The notes beneath the pieces were generated by a model, which saw only the letters and a list, made by a program, of their open reading frames with translations, did no database searches and was not told the origin of the DNA. Shown here piece after piece: positions 11,641 to 24,665 of a stretch of 64,000 nt of DNA (within the stretch, counting starts at the first letter, position 1; each line of letters begins with the position of its first letter). The position numbers and the translations under genes are program-made. This DNA comes from Allium sativum (taxonomy: Eukaryota; Streptophyta; Magnoliopsida; Asparagales; Amaryllidaceae), in contig CM060912.1 of the NCBI GenBank assembly GCA_030737875.1, forward strand, positions 331,440,731-331,504,730, in the 5' to 3' direction.

Positions 11641-13071
11641 TAAAAGAATGTTTAGACATAGGGTCTAACATCATGCTAAAGTAAGGCGCATAGACCAGTC
11701 TGTATGGTTGAGGGTGAATAACCCAACAGGGTAGATCATCGAGGTGTTATAAGGCACGAGGGGAGCGCACATTCATCTGATTGTTTGACGGCTCCAAAGT
11801 ACTGGAAGGGGAAGCACGAGGCTTCCGGGGGCGTAGGGCACTCTTGGTATTCCTCTGTGAGTGGCAGATGATCCGCTTGTACTCACAAAGATTTGGTCTG
11901 CGTAGGTGAACCAATGAGTATGCCTTGATTGCAATAATAAGGGGCAATCAAAAGACTAAGATGGACCAGCATGATTCAGCGAGACTAGTTTGTGCCCTGT
12001 GATAGCAACTCATCGTCTACCTACCATCTTCAGTCAGTACGTAAAGCGGAAAGGCGGAGAACTCCAAAAGACCATATACTTTGCTATCTTGTTATGGGTG
12101 AGGTTGGCCAATATGTTTGAAGGGCATAGGGGGACGGGGTTAAGTTATCATTCTTGATATTCTTATGTGCCTTTCATTAGTTAAGGGAGGGGTCTAGTGG
12201 GACCATAGCCACTGTAAAAGCAAACCTTATCATCTGCAATCGGCAGATATTTGAAAGCTCCCGACCGAGTTTCGTGTTTCTTGATTGGCCCTGCCACGGG
12301 ACTCAGAGAACATGTGCAATAGACATCGAGAACGATTGACGATATGCATGTGGGAAAGTCTAGGTGCACTCATGTCGCTCTGGGTGGTGTATCATACGAC
12401 TAGAGGGCATTATTCGAGGATGGAACCTAATTCTGTCGAATGGTTCAAAGATGGCAGTCTGAACACTTATGTAATATAGAAGTAGTTGTTTTTTGCAGAT
12501 GTAGCGTTGACATATTTATAGAAATCCGTACGACATTTAGGCATAGGATTAGGGACACTGCTATATTCGTACGATGATACGGTGGAGACCGTGCGAGTAG
12601 GGTACCATCGGGTGTATCTCAATATTGAGAGATAACTACATATACTGTATTAGGTTAATTCACTGGGAAGTAAATGGGTACGACTTGTGTGTATGCCTTG
12701 AGTGCTGTTAACTAAAGTAACCTAATAAATAAAAAAATATGATTGAATGGTATATGTAAGATTATCCAAAGTGTATAGTTTAAATCTAGTCAACAGAACT
12801 TTTGTTCTGACCCCCTCCTCATAACACACTCGTAGGTTATATTGTGGCAGAGACATGATAGCTTTGGATACTGGCTAGGAATTATTAATAATACGGTAAG
12901 GCTATGTTTTGATTATACTATATTTTATCCTTTCCGCTGTGTGATATTTTCCGAGCTCTGACATGTTTTATGTCTCTGTCTTTTCTGCAGGATACCAGAG
13001 CAAACCAATCCGAGTTTCGATATATTGGAATTTTGAAAAAAATTCGGTCTGTCGAAATTGGGGTTGTCACA

Positions 13072-13340
13072 AAAACTTTGCGCAATCCAGAGTTGCATGG
13101 GACTGGACGTAGGTGCAATTCCAAACTAGTATAAAATCCGGTGTGGTCTTTCCTTTTCTGCAATTTTTTTCTATTTTTTTGCATTTGTGTTTGATTCTCT
13201 CTCAGTGATTGTTTCTGTGGTGTTTGATTCATATAGTTTATAACATAAGTTTTAGATTTCCGTTAAATTATCAAAAACACTATTCACCTCCCCCTCTAGT
13301 GTTTATTTTGCCTTAACGATTCTTTCCACAATCACTAACA
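13072..13340 (+). mobile_element. Right part of the Copia LTR split by LARD-1
   Basis: It resumes after the AAAAC duplication. It contains a GGACGTAGG...ACTAGTATAAA block at 13103-13136 followed by GTGTGG, a pattern also seen in the Tat LTRs. Its end (13276-13340) matches 1917-1982. Confidence 0.75.
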
Positions 13341-13451
13341 ATTGGCATCAAGCAAGGTCTTTCAAAAAGTTCATAATCTGATTTTTAAAAATTTTTAAGT
13401 AGCAAATTTTGAAATAATTGTTAACACTAGTTTCAATTCATGTATTGCATC
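13341..13451 (+). mobile_element. Copia primer site and start of internal region, interrupted by LTR B
   Basis: The sequence after the LTR (ATTGGCATCAAGCAAGG) is a decayed form of the primer site at 1985 and is followed by similar bases, including TTTCAAAAAGTTCA. It breaks off at 13451, where LTR B begins. GCATC at 13447-13451 should be the target duplication of B. Confidence 0.65.
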
Positions 13452-15742
13452 TGTAACAACCTGTAATTTTGAAATAATTGTTAACACTAGTTTCACTTTA
13501 TAAATTGTAATTTATGTCCAGTTTAAAATTTAAAATAGTCGCAATGGAATTTATATATAATTTTAATATATATATAAAGCCCTTAAAATAGCATTTTACA
13601 AACTACCTCCGTTTTTGATGAAATCACTTTTGTCGGATCCGGAATGTAAAATATTGTTAGGTTTCTAATTTCACAATTTTTGGAATTAATATGTGAGCAT
13701 GGTTAATTTAAACGGGTTTGGGAAATTCAGTTTAAATTTAATATACCGAAAAAGGCCATTTTTTAAACCATCTCCAAATTCAACGAAATTAGTTTTGTTA
13801 GACTGTATCATCAAAACATAGCTAGATTTATTTTTCTGTAATTTTTGGAGTCAGTATATGGCCCTTGTAAATTAAAATGTACGTTCAAATTCAGTATTGA
13901 CTATTATATTAATTTATATTTTAATTTTTATGAAAACTGATCGAAACCGTTGAATTGGCTCACGAAACATATCTCATTGTGTCCGAAATGGGGGTATTTA
14001 GCTAGAAGCGACAGCTGTTGGGATTCGTTTGGAGTTCGGATGTAAAACCCTATTTTTTTGAATTAAATAATAATTAATAATATATATATATATAAATTCT
14101 GAAATCCCATTGACTATTCAAAACGCGTAGGCCATAAATAAAGCGAACGGAGATTTTTCATTCTGAGCTTCCTCCTCCAAATCCGACCAATCCGTTCAAA
14201 GATTCACCAGACATTCAAAGGGATAATCGAAGAGCTCCTCAAGATCTTTAATTCCAATGGGAGTGATCGAATTTCATTGTAAAAATTTCTCGAATTTGGC
14301 TCAGGATTTGGGCGCATTCGTGGGTGTTTTCACGGTAGGATGGGGCGTCGAGTTCGATGCCATGGATGGTGCCAGAAAGAGGAGTCGAATGATGGATTTG
14401 CTATCATCAGAACGAAGAAGGAAGGGAGAGTAATTAGTGGAGGATAATTATTTAACTTAATTAATTTATATTAGTGACATCATTAAATCGTTCAAAGTTT
14501 AAAATCGTCATAACTTATGCAAACGAAAACGAAATCGAATGATTTCTAGTGCATTGGAATCGTCCCATTGAGAGCTTCGTGATGGAATTGACCAGAACCA
14601 AAACGGAGAAAATTTGAATTTGAGGCGATTTATACCCAAACTTTACTGAATCATCAGTTAAAGAATGACGAAGTTGAAACCAAAGTGAGAACTCCTTCTC
14701 ACTCAATATTTTATTATGTAGTTATTTTGGAGTTCAACACACGAACTCCCACAAATCATTTAAATTTGAAGCAAGACTAATGGGATTTAGCGACACTCGC
14801 ATTTCATACTCTGCGGATGGCCACTTGTGGCGCCGTATATGGCACTGGATAGTTGAGTATTTATTTATATGGATGATATTGTTGAATTGCTGTGTTATGA
14901 TTGTGACTGTGATTATGAAATGTTTAATACATTATAAAAATAATTATAAATTATTTTGATAGCTAAAATGGACATAAATTATTTATTTTTAATTTAAACA
15001 ACAAAAATTGGTTAAATAGAAAAATAATTCAAACCGAATTTGAATTGGTTAAATTTATTAACCAATGATTTATTTAAATAGACCATTATTGTTTGAAATC
15101 CCCACATGGGTATTGGGGTGATATTTAACATACACCAATCCCAATAATTAGTTTATGTCAATCGATGGGTTGACAGACTGTGATGAGTGTTATTTATTTA
15201 TTTATTTATTTTAATGCTTATACAGTTTTAAAATGCACTGTGGATGATATTTGATTGTTGAATGATTATTTATCATTATTGTTGAATACATGCGATGTAT
15301 GAAAGCCATATAACAAAAATTATATGGTAATTGATTGAGTCGCATTCCGATTGAGAAATAAGGAATATTTTAAAATAACAAATATTTTAAAATGACGAAT
15401 ATTTTAAACTAACGAATATTTTAAAATAATATTCATTAAATAATCAAAATATGATTTTGATGTCTGATTTTGGATGGACACAAATATATTGAAATGTGAA
15501 ACCGATTTAAGTAGTTAAATGTCATTTTTACTCAAATAGGTTTCTAAATTGATTTTATTCATTTTACAACGAATATGAAAAGGAAACGGATTTCCAAATC
15601 AGATATTTTGAAAATATTATCATTTTAATACTATAATGATATGGAATATTCAATTTTGATTTAAAATTGAAAACGAAGTGGAATCGTTTTTAAAATGAAT
15701 TTATAAGCGATTTATAAAATGCTTTTTAAATGGAAATCGACG

Positions 15743-15743
<1 letters not shown>

Positions 15744-15790
<47 letters not shown>
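15744..15790. repeat. TA dinucleotide microsatellite
   Basis: An uninterrupted AT/TA run of about 45 bases inside LTR B. A shorter run sits at the equivalent place in element E (about 21276-21298). Confidence 0.95.
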
Positions 15791-15792
<2 letters not shown>

Positions 15793-17397
15793 GGTTCGAA
15801 TAGAGTGCGCCACGCAACGACCATTCGCGAATTTCAACCATTAACTTTAAATGGACGTAATGGGAGATCCGACCGTTGGATTCTTCTAAATCTGGAGCTA
15901 TTGGGTTCGTATTGAAAATATCTTTCTAATGAATATATGAGATTTGAACTTGAATGGTTTGATTTTAAATTATGTCCAAATAAATTTCAGAAACGGTCGC
16001 TATGGATGCATTTCGGTGGCCGTTATTGGAAACCGACTGAAATGGGGATATTAAAATTATTAAAAATATGGAAAAATTATGTAAAATCATAACTAATGGT
16101 TTGGATGAAAAATTCAATGTTTGAAAGGATAATAGATACTTCTATCGAAATGAACTAGTTATTAACTAGAAAAATAATCCAATGTTTCTAAAGAAATAAA
16201 TTGGATTTGTAAATGTTGTAATATAACCAGAATTTCTAACATTGAAATAGGAAAGGATTTAAATGGAAATAATCTTCGGATACTTCGATATTGGATTCCG
16301 TGATTATACAGATATTGTTGAGGAATTTGGAAGATACATATATCGTTATTCCCAATACGATATCCATTAGTTTCAGAATTTGATATTGAATATAAGTCGA
16401 TATATTTCCATTTAGAACCTTGTATTTAATATCAAATTAGATTTTGGGTTTGTCATCGTAAACTGTGTTTTAAATAACATTTATTCTTTAACCCAATTAA
16501 CGGTGAAGATATGATTTGGAATTTATAAATGTTTCTAATAAGGTTTAATGGAAAATTTCCAAAGTAAAGGTTTCCAATTTAATATATTAAATTGCAATGG
16601 AATGGAATTCGATTTAGTAATAATCGGGAGGAGCTTCTATAAAGGGAGACCGTTACTATATATGGAATTTAAAAGGCTTTGTCGTTATTCCATTTATTTT
16701 ATTAGTGTGATACGGGTATTTATATCGATTATATATTGATCTGTTTTCCGTGAAGATTCCATAGTTCATGAAAGATGATTTGGGTTTATCATGAACTGTA
16801 TTTTAAATGACATTAGTTCTTTAACCCAGTTAAAGGCAAGATTAATTTCTTAAAGTTCAATAATCATAAAGTAATGATTTTAGATAATTAAAACCGATTG
16901 GAGTTTTAATGAATCTTTGATTAGATTTGAGTGTAAATGAGGTAATTAAGTTCACCGAATTTAAGAAATGTTTCAAGAATGGAGTACCACCAGTTTTACT
17001 CCATACGATAGTTAAATCTTTAATTAGATTTGAACGTGAAATGGTAATTGAATTTACCGATAGCCCAGGGGTGGTTGATATGGAGTACTTCCAGTTTTGC
17101 TCCATTGGATGAATAGGCTGGGATTGGGATTAATAAACAAAGGATTAGTTCGGTAAGGCTCGATCATCCTGACTAGTTGGGTAAACCATAATTTGGTATA
17201 GAATTATTAAAGGATAAAATAAAATCTTTGGAAATGGTTTTTAAACGAAGAATAAAGAGTAAGTTTAGAAGAATTTATCTTTGATAAAATTAATGGGAAA
17301 CTTTCCCCTAAGATATGAATAGTTGAATAAAAGAATATTCTGAAATGGAATGAGGCATAGGATGTGTTTATATATCACTCGATTATAAAATACACGA

Positions 17398-17436
17398 GTT
17401 ATTCGGAAACACCGGGTTTATCCCATTCTAAATAAC
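17398..17436 (+). other. Conserved hairpin candidate in LTR B
   Basis: Arms GTTATTCGGAA and TTCTAAATAAC enclose GGGTTTATCCC. One arm base differs from the copy at 26198. Confidence 0.45.
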
Positions 17437-18058
17437 CGATACGACGATTAAATGTCGACGATGAAGACTGTGGTTGAAGACTGGAGATCTTTACATCGAA
17501 TGGATGATTATTGATGTCTTGATTGGGCTGATCCCCAGAGACAAGGTAATAAGTGGTGATCGTCCAAACGTACTTGGAGATCGATTGGATATGCAAGGAC
17601 CTCTCTCCTGTATTGGACATATGGGACGAGGATTAAGGTGCCTCTGGTTTTGTTCAAATCCGAACGGACTTGTAAATGGATGTGTTTTTGACATCGGATT
17701 TCATTCTGTGTTGATTGATTTCTATTTAATATATATTTGTTTAGTGGCAGAGGATTTATTCTCTTGCCAAACACCCCTCACTGAGACGTACGAGCTTAGA
17801 GGTTATATATTGATAGACATCAGCTGTGTAGCGTGGATTGTCAATATGGCATGTTAAGATGCAAATGATCAAGGCTTTTGTTGAAAAGCAGAGTCTTGTG
17901 GATGATGATCAAAGCACGGCTTTAATTAGCATAGCTCTGTGTATAGTATCAATTCGCTAGCTTCACAACCTAATATGAACCAGAATCGGGATGAGGGACC
18001 GCAGGGAGGGCGTGCATTTCTTCCTAGCTAGGAGTGATGTCATGGTATGTAGCCTAGA

Positions 18059-21000
18059 TGAAACGACCCAAACTCGCCCTTACGGGGAAGCTCTGATTGA
18101 GTTGAAAACACGACGCATCAGAACACAAACAATAGAACATTTCATTGCTATTACAACAATTACATCAGAGTACAAGAATATATCAGAGTACGAATAAATA
18201 TTACACATTGGAAATACAATATCAGAGATTTATTAAATTACAAAGCAGCGGAAAAATGTAATACAATGCGTAGCAGAAAATACACCACCAGCACAACTAA
18301 AAGAAATACACAGATACAAAACTTTCTGAATATAACTCCAGGTGTAATCCAGGATCCTATGAAAAGAAATATCTGCGCAAACCAAAACTACTAGCTGCCC
18401 ATGTGGAAAGTATAGGCACCCAGAGTTTAGATAGAAATAATAAACTTCGAGTCAGTCATGGGACTGCAGTGAGAACTAAAACAGTTATTAATTTTATTTT
18501 TAAAAGTTGGGGAAATCATGTGACCACGCCGCATAACACGGAACGGGTTTACTCCACATGAACCTCAGTTTAAAATAAAACAATGCAATACTTTTTGAAA
18601 AATGAAGCTATTATAAGACTCAGGTCCAATCACACAATGCAACGCAAGCCGAAGGATAGATTTTTCCCTTATAATAGCCAAACATGCTTGGTACGTTTAA
18701 AACAAATCATTTTTGATATTATAAGTGCATAGTGATTAAGAAATAACTTCAAATATAAATGTATCAATCATAGACGACATGGGTACCATATATCATGTCG
18801 CCATACTAGTTCTACAATCAAAATTGCATGGTGTCGTATTGGAAGTTGGATTTCCATCATGAACCAAGGCAAGGGACCGTCCTTACCAAATTCGAGACAC
18901 TCTAGCATGTGCCTCAGGATCAGTCGCAACTGCACCTAGGAACGCCAGTGCCGGTCTACAATTATGTTAGTAGATTAGTACACATAAGTAAATATGTCTG
19001 GGCTCTATAACATGACACCACTCCTAGCTAGAAAGAAACACATGTTCTCCATGGGGTCCTCTCCCATTTCTGGTTCATACTGGGGTGTGAGGCTCGCGAA
19101 TCAACGCTATACACAAAGCTATGCTACTTAAACCTGTGCTTTGGTCATCAACCACAAGACTCTTCTTTTCAACAAAATCCATGATCATTTGCATCTTGGC
19201 ATGCCACATTGACAATTCACGCCAAACAACTGATGTCTTTCAATATATAACCTCTAAGCTTGTACGTCTTAGAGAAGGGTGTTAAGCAAGAGAATAAATT
19301 CTCCGCTACCAAACAGGTATATATTTAATAGAAATCAATTAGCACGGAATGAAATCCAATGTTAGACACACATCCATTTACAAGTCCGTTCTAATTCTGA
19401 ACGAAACCGGAGGCACCTTATTCCTCATCCCATATGTCTAATCCAGGAGAGAGGTCATCGCATATCTGTCGATCTCCAAGTACGTCTGAACGATCACCAA
19501 TTATTACCTTGTCTTGGGTGTACAGCCTAATCAAGACATCAGTAATCATCCAAACGATGTGAAGAACTCCAATCTTCAACCACTGTCTTCATCGTCAACT
19601 TTTGGTAGTCGTATTAATTATTTAGAATGGGTTATACCCAGTCTTTCCTAATAACTCGCGTATTTTATAATCAATAAGAAAGTGCTATAAAAACATATCA
19701 TATGCCTCATTCCAATTCAGAATATTTTTTATTCCAATATTCATATTTTTATAGAAGGGTTCCCATTAATTTTATCAAAGATAATTTTTTTAAAATTTAT
19801 TCTGTATTCTTCCTTTGTATATCAATTTCAAAAGATTTTATTAACTAGTTAGGATTATTAAACCTTACCGCAATAATCATTTATTATTAATTATCCCAAA
19901 CCCAACCTATTCATCCCATGGAGCAAAACTGGTAATACTCCATGTCTAACACTCACGGTGTTATCGGTAAATTTTAATTACCATTTCACGTTCAAATCTA
20001 ATTAAAGATTTAACTATCGCCTGGAGTAAAACTGGTGGTACTCCGTTTTCAATCATTTCAAGAATTCGATAAATTTAACTATCTCATTCCCATTTCAATA
20101 AAATTAAAAACTTATTAAAACTCCAATTTGGTTTTAATATCAAAAATCATTACTTTATGACTATTCAACTTTGAGAAATTAATCTTGTCTTTAACTGGGT
20201 TAAAGAACCAAAGTCATTTAAAACACAGCTCACGATAAACCCAAAATCATCTTCCATTAAATATGGAATCTTCACAGAAATCAGATCAATATATAATCGA
20301 TATAAATTTCCGCATCAGACTAATAATATAAATGGAATAACGGTAAAGCCTTTTAAATTCGATATATAGTAACAGTCTTCATTCACAGAATCTTGTCTCG
20401 GTTATTATTAAACCGAATTCCATTCAATTCCGATTTAATTTATTAAATTGGAAAATTTTGCTTTGGAAAATTTACATTTAAATCTTATTAAAAGATTTAT
20501 AAATTCCAGATTATATTTTCACTATTAATCGGGTTAAAGAACAAATGTTGTTAAAACAGAGTTCACTATAAACCCAATTCACATTTCATTTTATTCCAAT
20601 TATTAAATATAATTGGAAACTCTAATAATCTTAATTAAAAGATTTATTCTTTTCATACAAGGTTTAAGAACAGTGTTATTTAAGTCACCATTCACGACAA
20701 ACCCAAAATCTAATTCTTTTATTCAATTCCAATTAAATATCAATTAATTGGAAAACTTCACTTAATCTTAATTAAAAGATTTATTCTTTTCTCAACTGGG
20801 TTTAAGAACAGTGTTATTGAAGACACCATTCACGACAAACCCAAAATCCAATTTATTTTATTTGAAAACATTGGATTATTATTCTAGTTAATAACTAGTT
20901 CATTTCGATAAAAATATATTTTTATATTTTCAAATATGGAAATTTTCATCCAAAATCTTTCCAAATCACTTATTGTGATTTTACATAATTTTTCCATATT

Positions 21001-21678
21001 TTTAGTAATTTTATCAAGGCCCGTACAGTCGGTTTCTAAAAACGGCCACCAAACTACATCCATAGCGACCTTTTTTGAAATTGAATTGTACATAATTCCA
21101 AATCCAACCGTTAGATTTCTAATCTCTTATATTCATTGACATCTCTTTTCGATACGAACCAAATAGTTTTGGTTTTAGGAGAATCCGACGGTCGGATCTT
21201 CCGTTACGCTGATTTGAAATCAATGGTCGAATTCGCGAACGGTCGCTGCGTGGCGCGTTTGATTCAGGCCATTAAATATATATATATATATATATATTAT
21301 CGTTGATTTCCATTTAAAACATATTTTATAAAATATTTAAAAATTCGTTTTAAAACGATTTCTACTCCGTTTTCAATTTTAAATCAAAATTGAATATTCT
21401 ATATCATTATAATTTCAAAATGGTAATATTTTCAAAATGATAAGATTTTCACCTCTTTTTTCGATATTCATTATAAAATGAATAAAATTGATCGATAAAC
21501 CCATTCGAGTTAAAAAGGCGTTTTCTACTTAACTCAGCTTCATATTTCAATATTTTTGTGTCCATTCAAAAACGGACATCAAATTCATAATTTTATTCCT
21601 CACTGAATATTATTTTAAAATGTTCTACACACACGAACATTCATTTCAATACATGTCTATTTTTATTCACTTCATTAA
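18059..21678 (-). repeat. Element E 3' LTR, distal (end) part
   Basis: In minus orientation this is the last 3.6 kb of the LTR, ending TTTCA at 18059. It contains the conserved hairpin at 19617-19655 and the GATCA stem-loop block near 19143-19186. It stops at the ATTAA duplication (21674-21678) created by insertion of A. Confidence 0.82.
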
Positions 21679-22109
21679 TGTAATAACCCGAAATTCTGGG
21701 CCAGTTTAAAATTTTTATTTTGGCAATTTTAGCGAATTTTGATTATTTAAAATGAATTATTTTAAATAATATCGACGAGAAATTTATTTTGAATGGAATT
21801 TGAACATATATATTATATACGTCGTCGTTAGAATATAAATAATTATATATAATTATAAAAGGAATTGAAAATGGCGCGGTAGTTCGATAATTCGATTTCA
21901 AACCTCAAATGAATGTACCGGGTGCAAAATAATCCGGATTTTCGTGAAACCAAAAATAATAGGATCTATTTGATAATATCTTTCCAACGAATCCGAAAAA
22001 TCAAAATTTCATAGCGGGGATCAAAAGATATGTCCAGTTGAAAATTCTGAATAGTCGCTATGGAATTCAGGCCCTTAAAAATAGCCATTTTGCAAACGAC
22101 CTCGGATTT

Positions 22110-22297
22110 CGACGAAACCACTTTTGTTGGGTCCGTGGTGTAAAGTTATTGCTAGATTCCAAATTTCATAATTTTTTGAATCAATATGTGAGTGTGGCAA
22201 AGGAAAACGCGTTTGACCAGTTTCAGTTGATTTTAATCGACTGGAAAATGGCCATTTTTCAAACCGTCTCAGAATTCGATGAAACTAGTTTTGTTAG
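22110..22297 (+). promoter_or_regulatory. Paired palindrome modules in A 5' LTR
   Basis: CGACGAAACCACTTTTGTTGG (shown with spacing only, core GAAACCAC) at 22110 and a GAAACTAGTTTTG core at 22277 lie about 167 bp apart. They are followed by matching downstream phrases. The same pair occurs in the A 3' LTR (29271, 29438), B (13616, 13781), C (50991, 51153) and E (37387, 37552). The best copies form CAACGAAAC..GTTTCGTTG. Confidence 0.6.
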
Positions 22298-22599
22298 GAC
22301 CGTATCGTTCATACGAAGCTAGAAAATATTTTTTTGGAATTTTTCGAGTTAGTATGTGACCCCAGTAAATTGAAATGCGCGTTCAAATTCAATATATAGA
22401 GTTATATGTTGATTTTGACGAAAACTGATTGAAATAGTCGATTCAGCTTACGATACATATCCCATTGTGTTCGGAATGGGGGTAATTAGCTATGGACGAT
22501 AGGCGATGGGCCTTGTTTCGAGCTCGAATGGAAAAGTTAATTTTTGAAATTAAATTAATTAATTAAATTAATTAATTAAATTAAAAATAAAATATCTCT

Positions 22600-22985
22600 C
22601 TCCTCTCCTTACTCCCTCTCAGCCCCCCCCCCCCCCCCGATTTCGAAATCAAATCATTTCAGAAGAAAAAAAAACACGACGAACCAGAAATCGATTCCCC
22701 CCTCGCGAGCGCCGCCTGGCCCCACCCTCCGCCGTCGTTTGGCCCACAGCACCCCCTCCTCTCGGCCGACGTCCTCCCTCCATCGCGCAAGCCTCAGGCG
22801 CGAAACCCTAGGCCGCTCCACCACAAAACCGCAACCCTAGCCACTGCCACCCACTGCTCCGGCCATCCCCTGACCCACCACCGCGCGTGCGACACCCCCT
22901 TCCACCCCCTGACCCCAGCGCCTCTTCTCAAGCCCCCTCCGACAAGTGAACCCCCACCCCCTCTCCGACGAACGAAATTTTGTAA
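22600..22985 (+). promoter_or_regulatory. GC-rich leader block in A 5' LTR
   Basis: A CT run, a poly-C tract of about 16 bases at about 22623, and then roughly 340 bases far richer in C and G than the flanks, with many CpG sites. It resembles the transcription start and leader region of a plant gene or LTR. No long frame is open through it. The 3' LTR copy (29750-30125) has a much shorter C run. Confidence 0.5.
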
Positions 22986-23071
22986 GCCGTCCTATTTTTG
23001 TTTATTTATTTTATTTTATTCTATTTATTCAATGTAATTAGCATTATAAAAAAAATCAGTTTTCATTATGT

Positions 23072-23345
23072 ACATTTTTATCAATGTAAAGATTTCATTT
23101 TTATCGATGTAAAGATTTCATTTTTATCGATGTAAAGATTTCATTTTTATCAATGTAAAGACTTCATTTTTATCAATGTAAAGATTTCATTTTTATCAAA
23201 GTAAAAATCCGATTTTTATATATTGAATAGCGAAGTAAAAATTCGATTTTTATATATTAAATAGCGAAGTAAAATTTTGATTTTTATATATTGAATAGCA
23301 AAGTAAAAATTCGATTTTTTTTATATATCGAGTAGCGAAGTAAAA
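23072..23345 (+). repeat. Two adjacent minisatellites in A 5' LTR
   Basis: About five copies of a 23-base unit (core TGTAAAGATTTCATTTTTAT) are followed by about four copies of a unit of roughly 34 bases (core GCGAAGTAAAAATTCGATTT). The 3' LTR carries the same pair at about 30216-30510. Confidence 0.85.
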
Positions 23346-24220
23346 ATGTGATTTTTACATATGTAGAGAATACGGGCAAAGAAAGTGACAAGAGGCAAGA
23401 ACGACAAAGATTTCTACATGTGAAGAATCGTGGCGTTGGATTAGCAATTCTGTGAGAATCTCCCACTCTTTAATTTAATTTTCTAGTTATATATATACTA
23501 GGATGCAGACGGTGTTTAGTAGCACCCAACACCCGTCGTCCACAGACCATGGACGGCTTGTATGCTTGTTTGTTTGATTTTGATGTCTAGTTGATTGTGT
23601 GATGTGACGTGAAATGAAATGAAATATTTTATTGTGGGAAATATTTTATAGTTAAAAATATAATTTTTAACGTGTATATAAAATAAATATTTATAAACAA
23701 ATCGGACGATTTGTTTATATACACACATTTGACTGATATTGATTGGGACGATAAATTTTACACATCGCCCAACTGCACAAATAAAATCTGTGTTTGATTG
23801 TTTGAAACCCCACACGGGTATTGGGATGATATTTGATGTACACTAATCCCGATTGTTTAGTTGTATGTCGATCGATTGATTGACATGCTGCTATAAGCGT
23901 TGAATATTTATATTTGATGCTTATACAGTGTAGAATGCACTTTGGATGATGGTTGATTATTCATCATTATGGATATTTACATGTGTTGTAGAAAATCCAT
24001 ATAATTAACATTATACGGTAATTGATTGGGCCTCATTCCAGTTTTGAAAAAGAAATATTTGAAAAAGAAATATTTGAAAATAGAAACATATAAAGCCGCG
24101 TTGATAGATTGACGCCATTTTGACGTGAACGATATTTATATCGATTTTATTCAAATTGAAGTGAATATTAAAGTGAATTGAAATTCGAATTTAATTGAAT
24201 TGATTTGAAATTCGAAATAA

Positions 24221-24665
24221 ACTGAAATGTTTTGAAATTGAAATAGAATTGAAATCGTTTTAAAATGAATTCGAATAGAATTGAAATAGAATTGAAATCG
24301 TTTTAAAATGAATTCGAATAGAATTGAAATAGAATTGAAATCATTTTAAAAGGAATTCAAATAGAATTGAAATAGAATTGAAATCGTTTTAAAATGAATT
24401 CGAATAGAATTGAAATAGAATTGAAATCGTTTTAAAATGAATTTGAATAGAATTGAAATAGAATTCAAATCGTTTTAAAATGAATTCGAATAGAATTGAA
24501 ATTGTTTTAAAATGAATTCGAATAGAATTGAAATCGTTTTAAAATGAATTCGAATAGAAATTGAATAGAAATGAATTCGAATTGAATTTGAATAGAAATG
24601 AATTCGAATTGAAATTTAATAGAATTGAATACGAATCGAAATTTAATTGAAAACGAATGGAAATT
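24221..24665 (+). repeat. Tandem array of GAATTGAAATCGTTTTAAAAT units, A 5' LTR
   Basis: About nine copies of a unit of 32 to 44 bases, varying by whether the AATTGAAATAG block is present once or twice. The 3' LTR array at about 31399-31870 has a different order of long and short units, showing gain and loss after insertion. Confidence 0.85.

Larger units (their letters stand above)
3271..13071 (+). mobile_element. LARD-1: complete non-autonomous LTR retrotransposon, 9.8 kb
   Basis: Two long direct repeats (3271-6843 and 8244-13071) start TGTAACACCCC and end TTGTCACA. They flank 1400 bp with a primer site and a polypurine tract. AAAAC at 3266-3270 is repeated at 13072-13076, a clean 5-bp target duplication. 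The TGTAACACCCC start and the GGGGACGAAATTTCCTAAGG motif before the 3' LTR are typical of Ty3/Gypsy elements. No gag or pol remains, so it fits the large retrotransposon derivative class and must use proteins supplied in trans. Its insertion split a Copia LTR. Confidence 0.92.
8244..13071 (+). repeat. LARD-1 3' LTR, 4828 bp
   Basis: It is colinear with the 5' LTR except for an extra block at about 10385-11640. It keeps the tRNA-like sequence (8739-8813), the duplicated upstream element (9261 and 9341) and the TATA box (9379). It ends TTGTCACA at 13071, then AAAAC. Many scattered substitutions separate the two LTRs, so the insertion is not recent. Confidence 0.9.
13452..18058 (+). mobile_element. 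Giant LTR B, left 4.6 kb, interrupted by element E
   Basis: It starts TGTAACAACCTG and follows the same block order as A: two modules about 165 bp apart (palindrome cores at 13616 and 13781), a leader near 14125-14440, AT-rich DNA with a TA microsatellite, then the conserved 3' blocks from about 16440. At 18058 it meets the end of minus-strand element E. Judged against A, roughly 1 kb of B's right end is missing and should lie beyond E. Short frames at 16548, 17474 and 17991 are not conserved as proteins. Confidence 0.8.
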
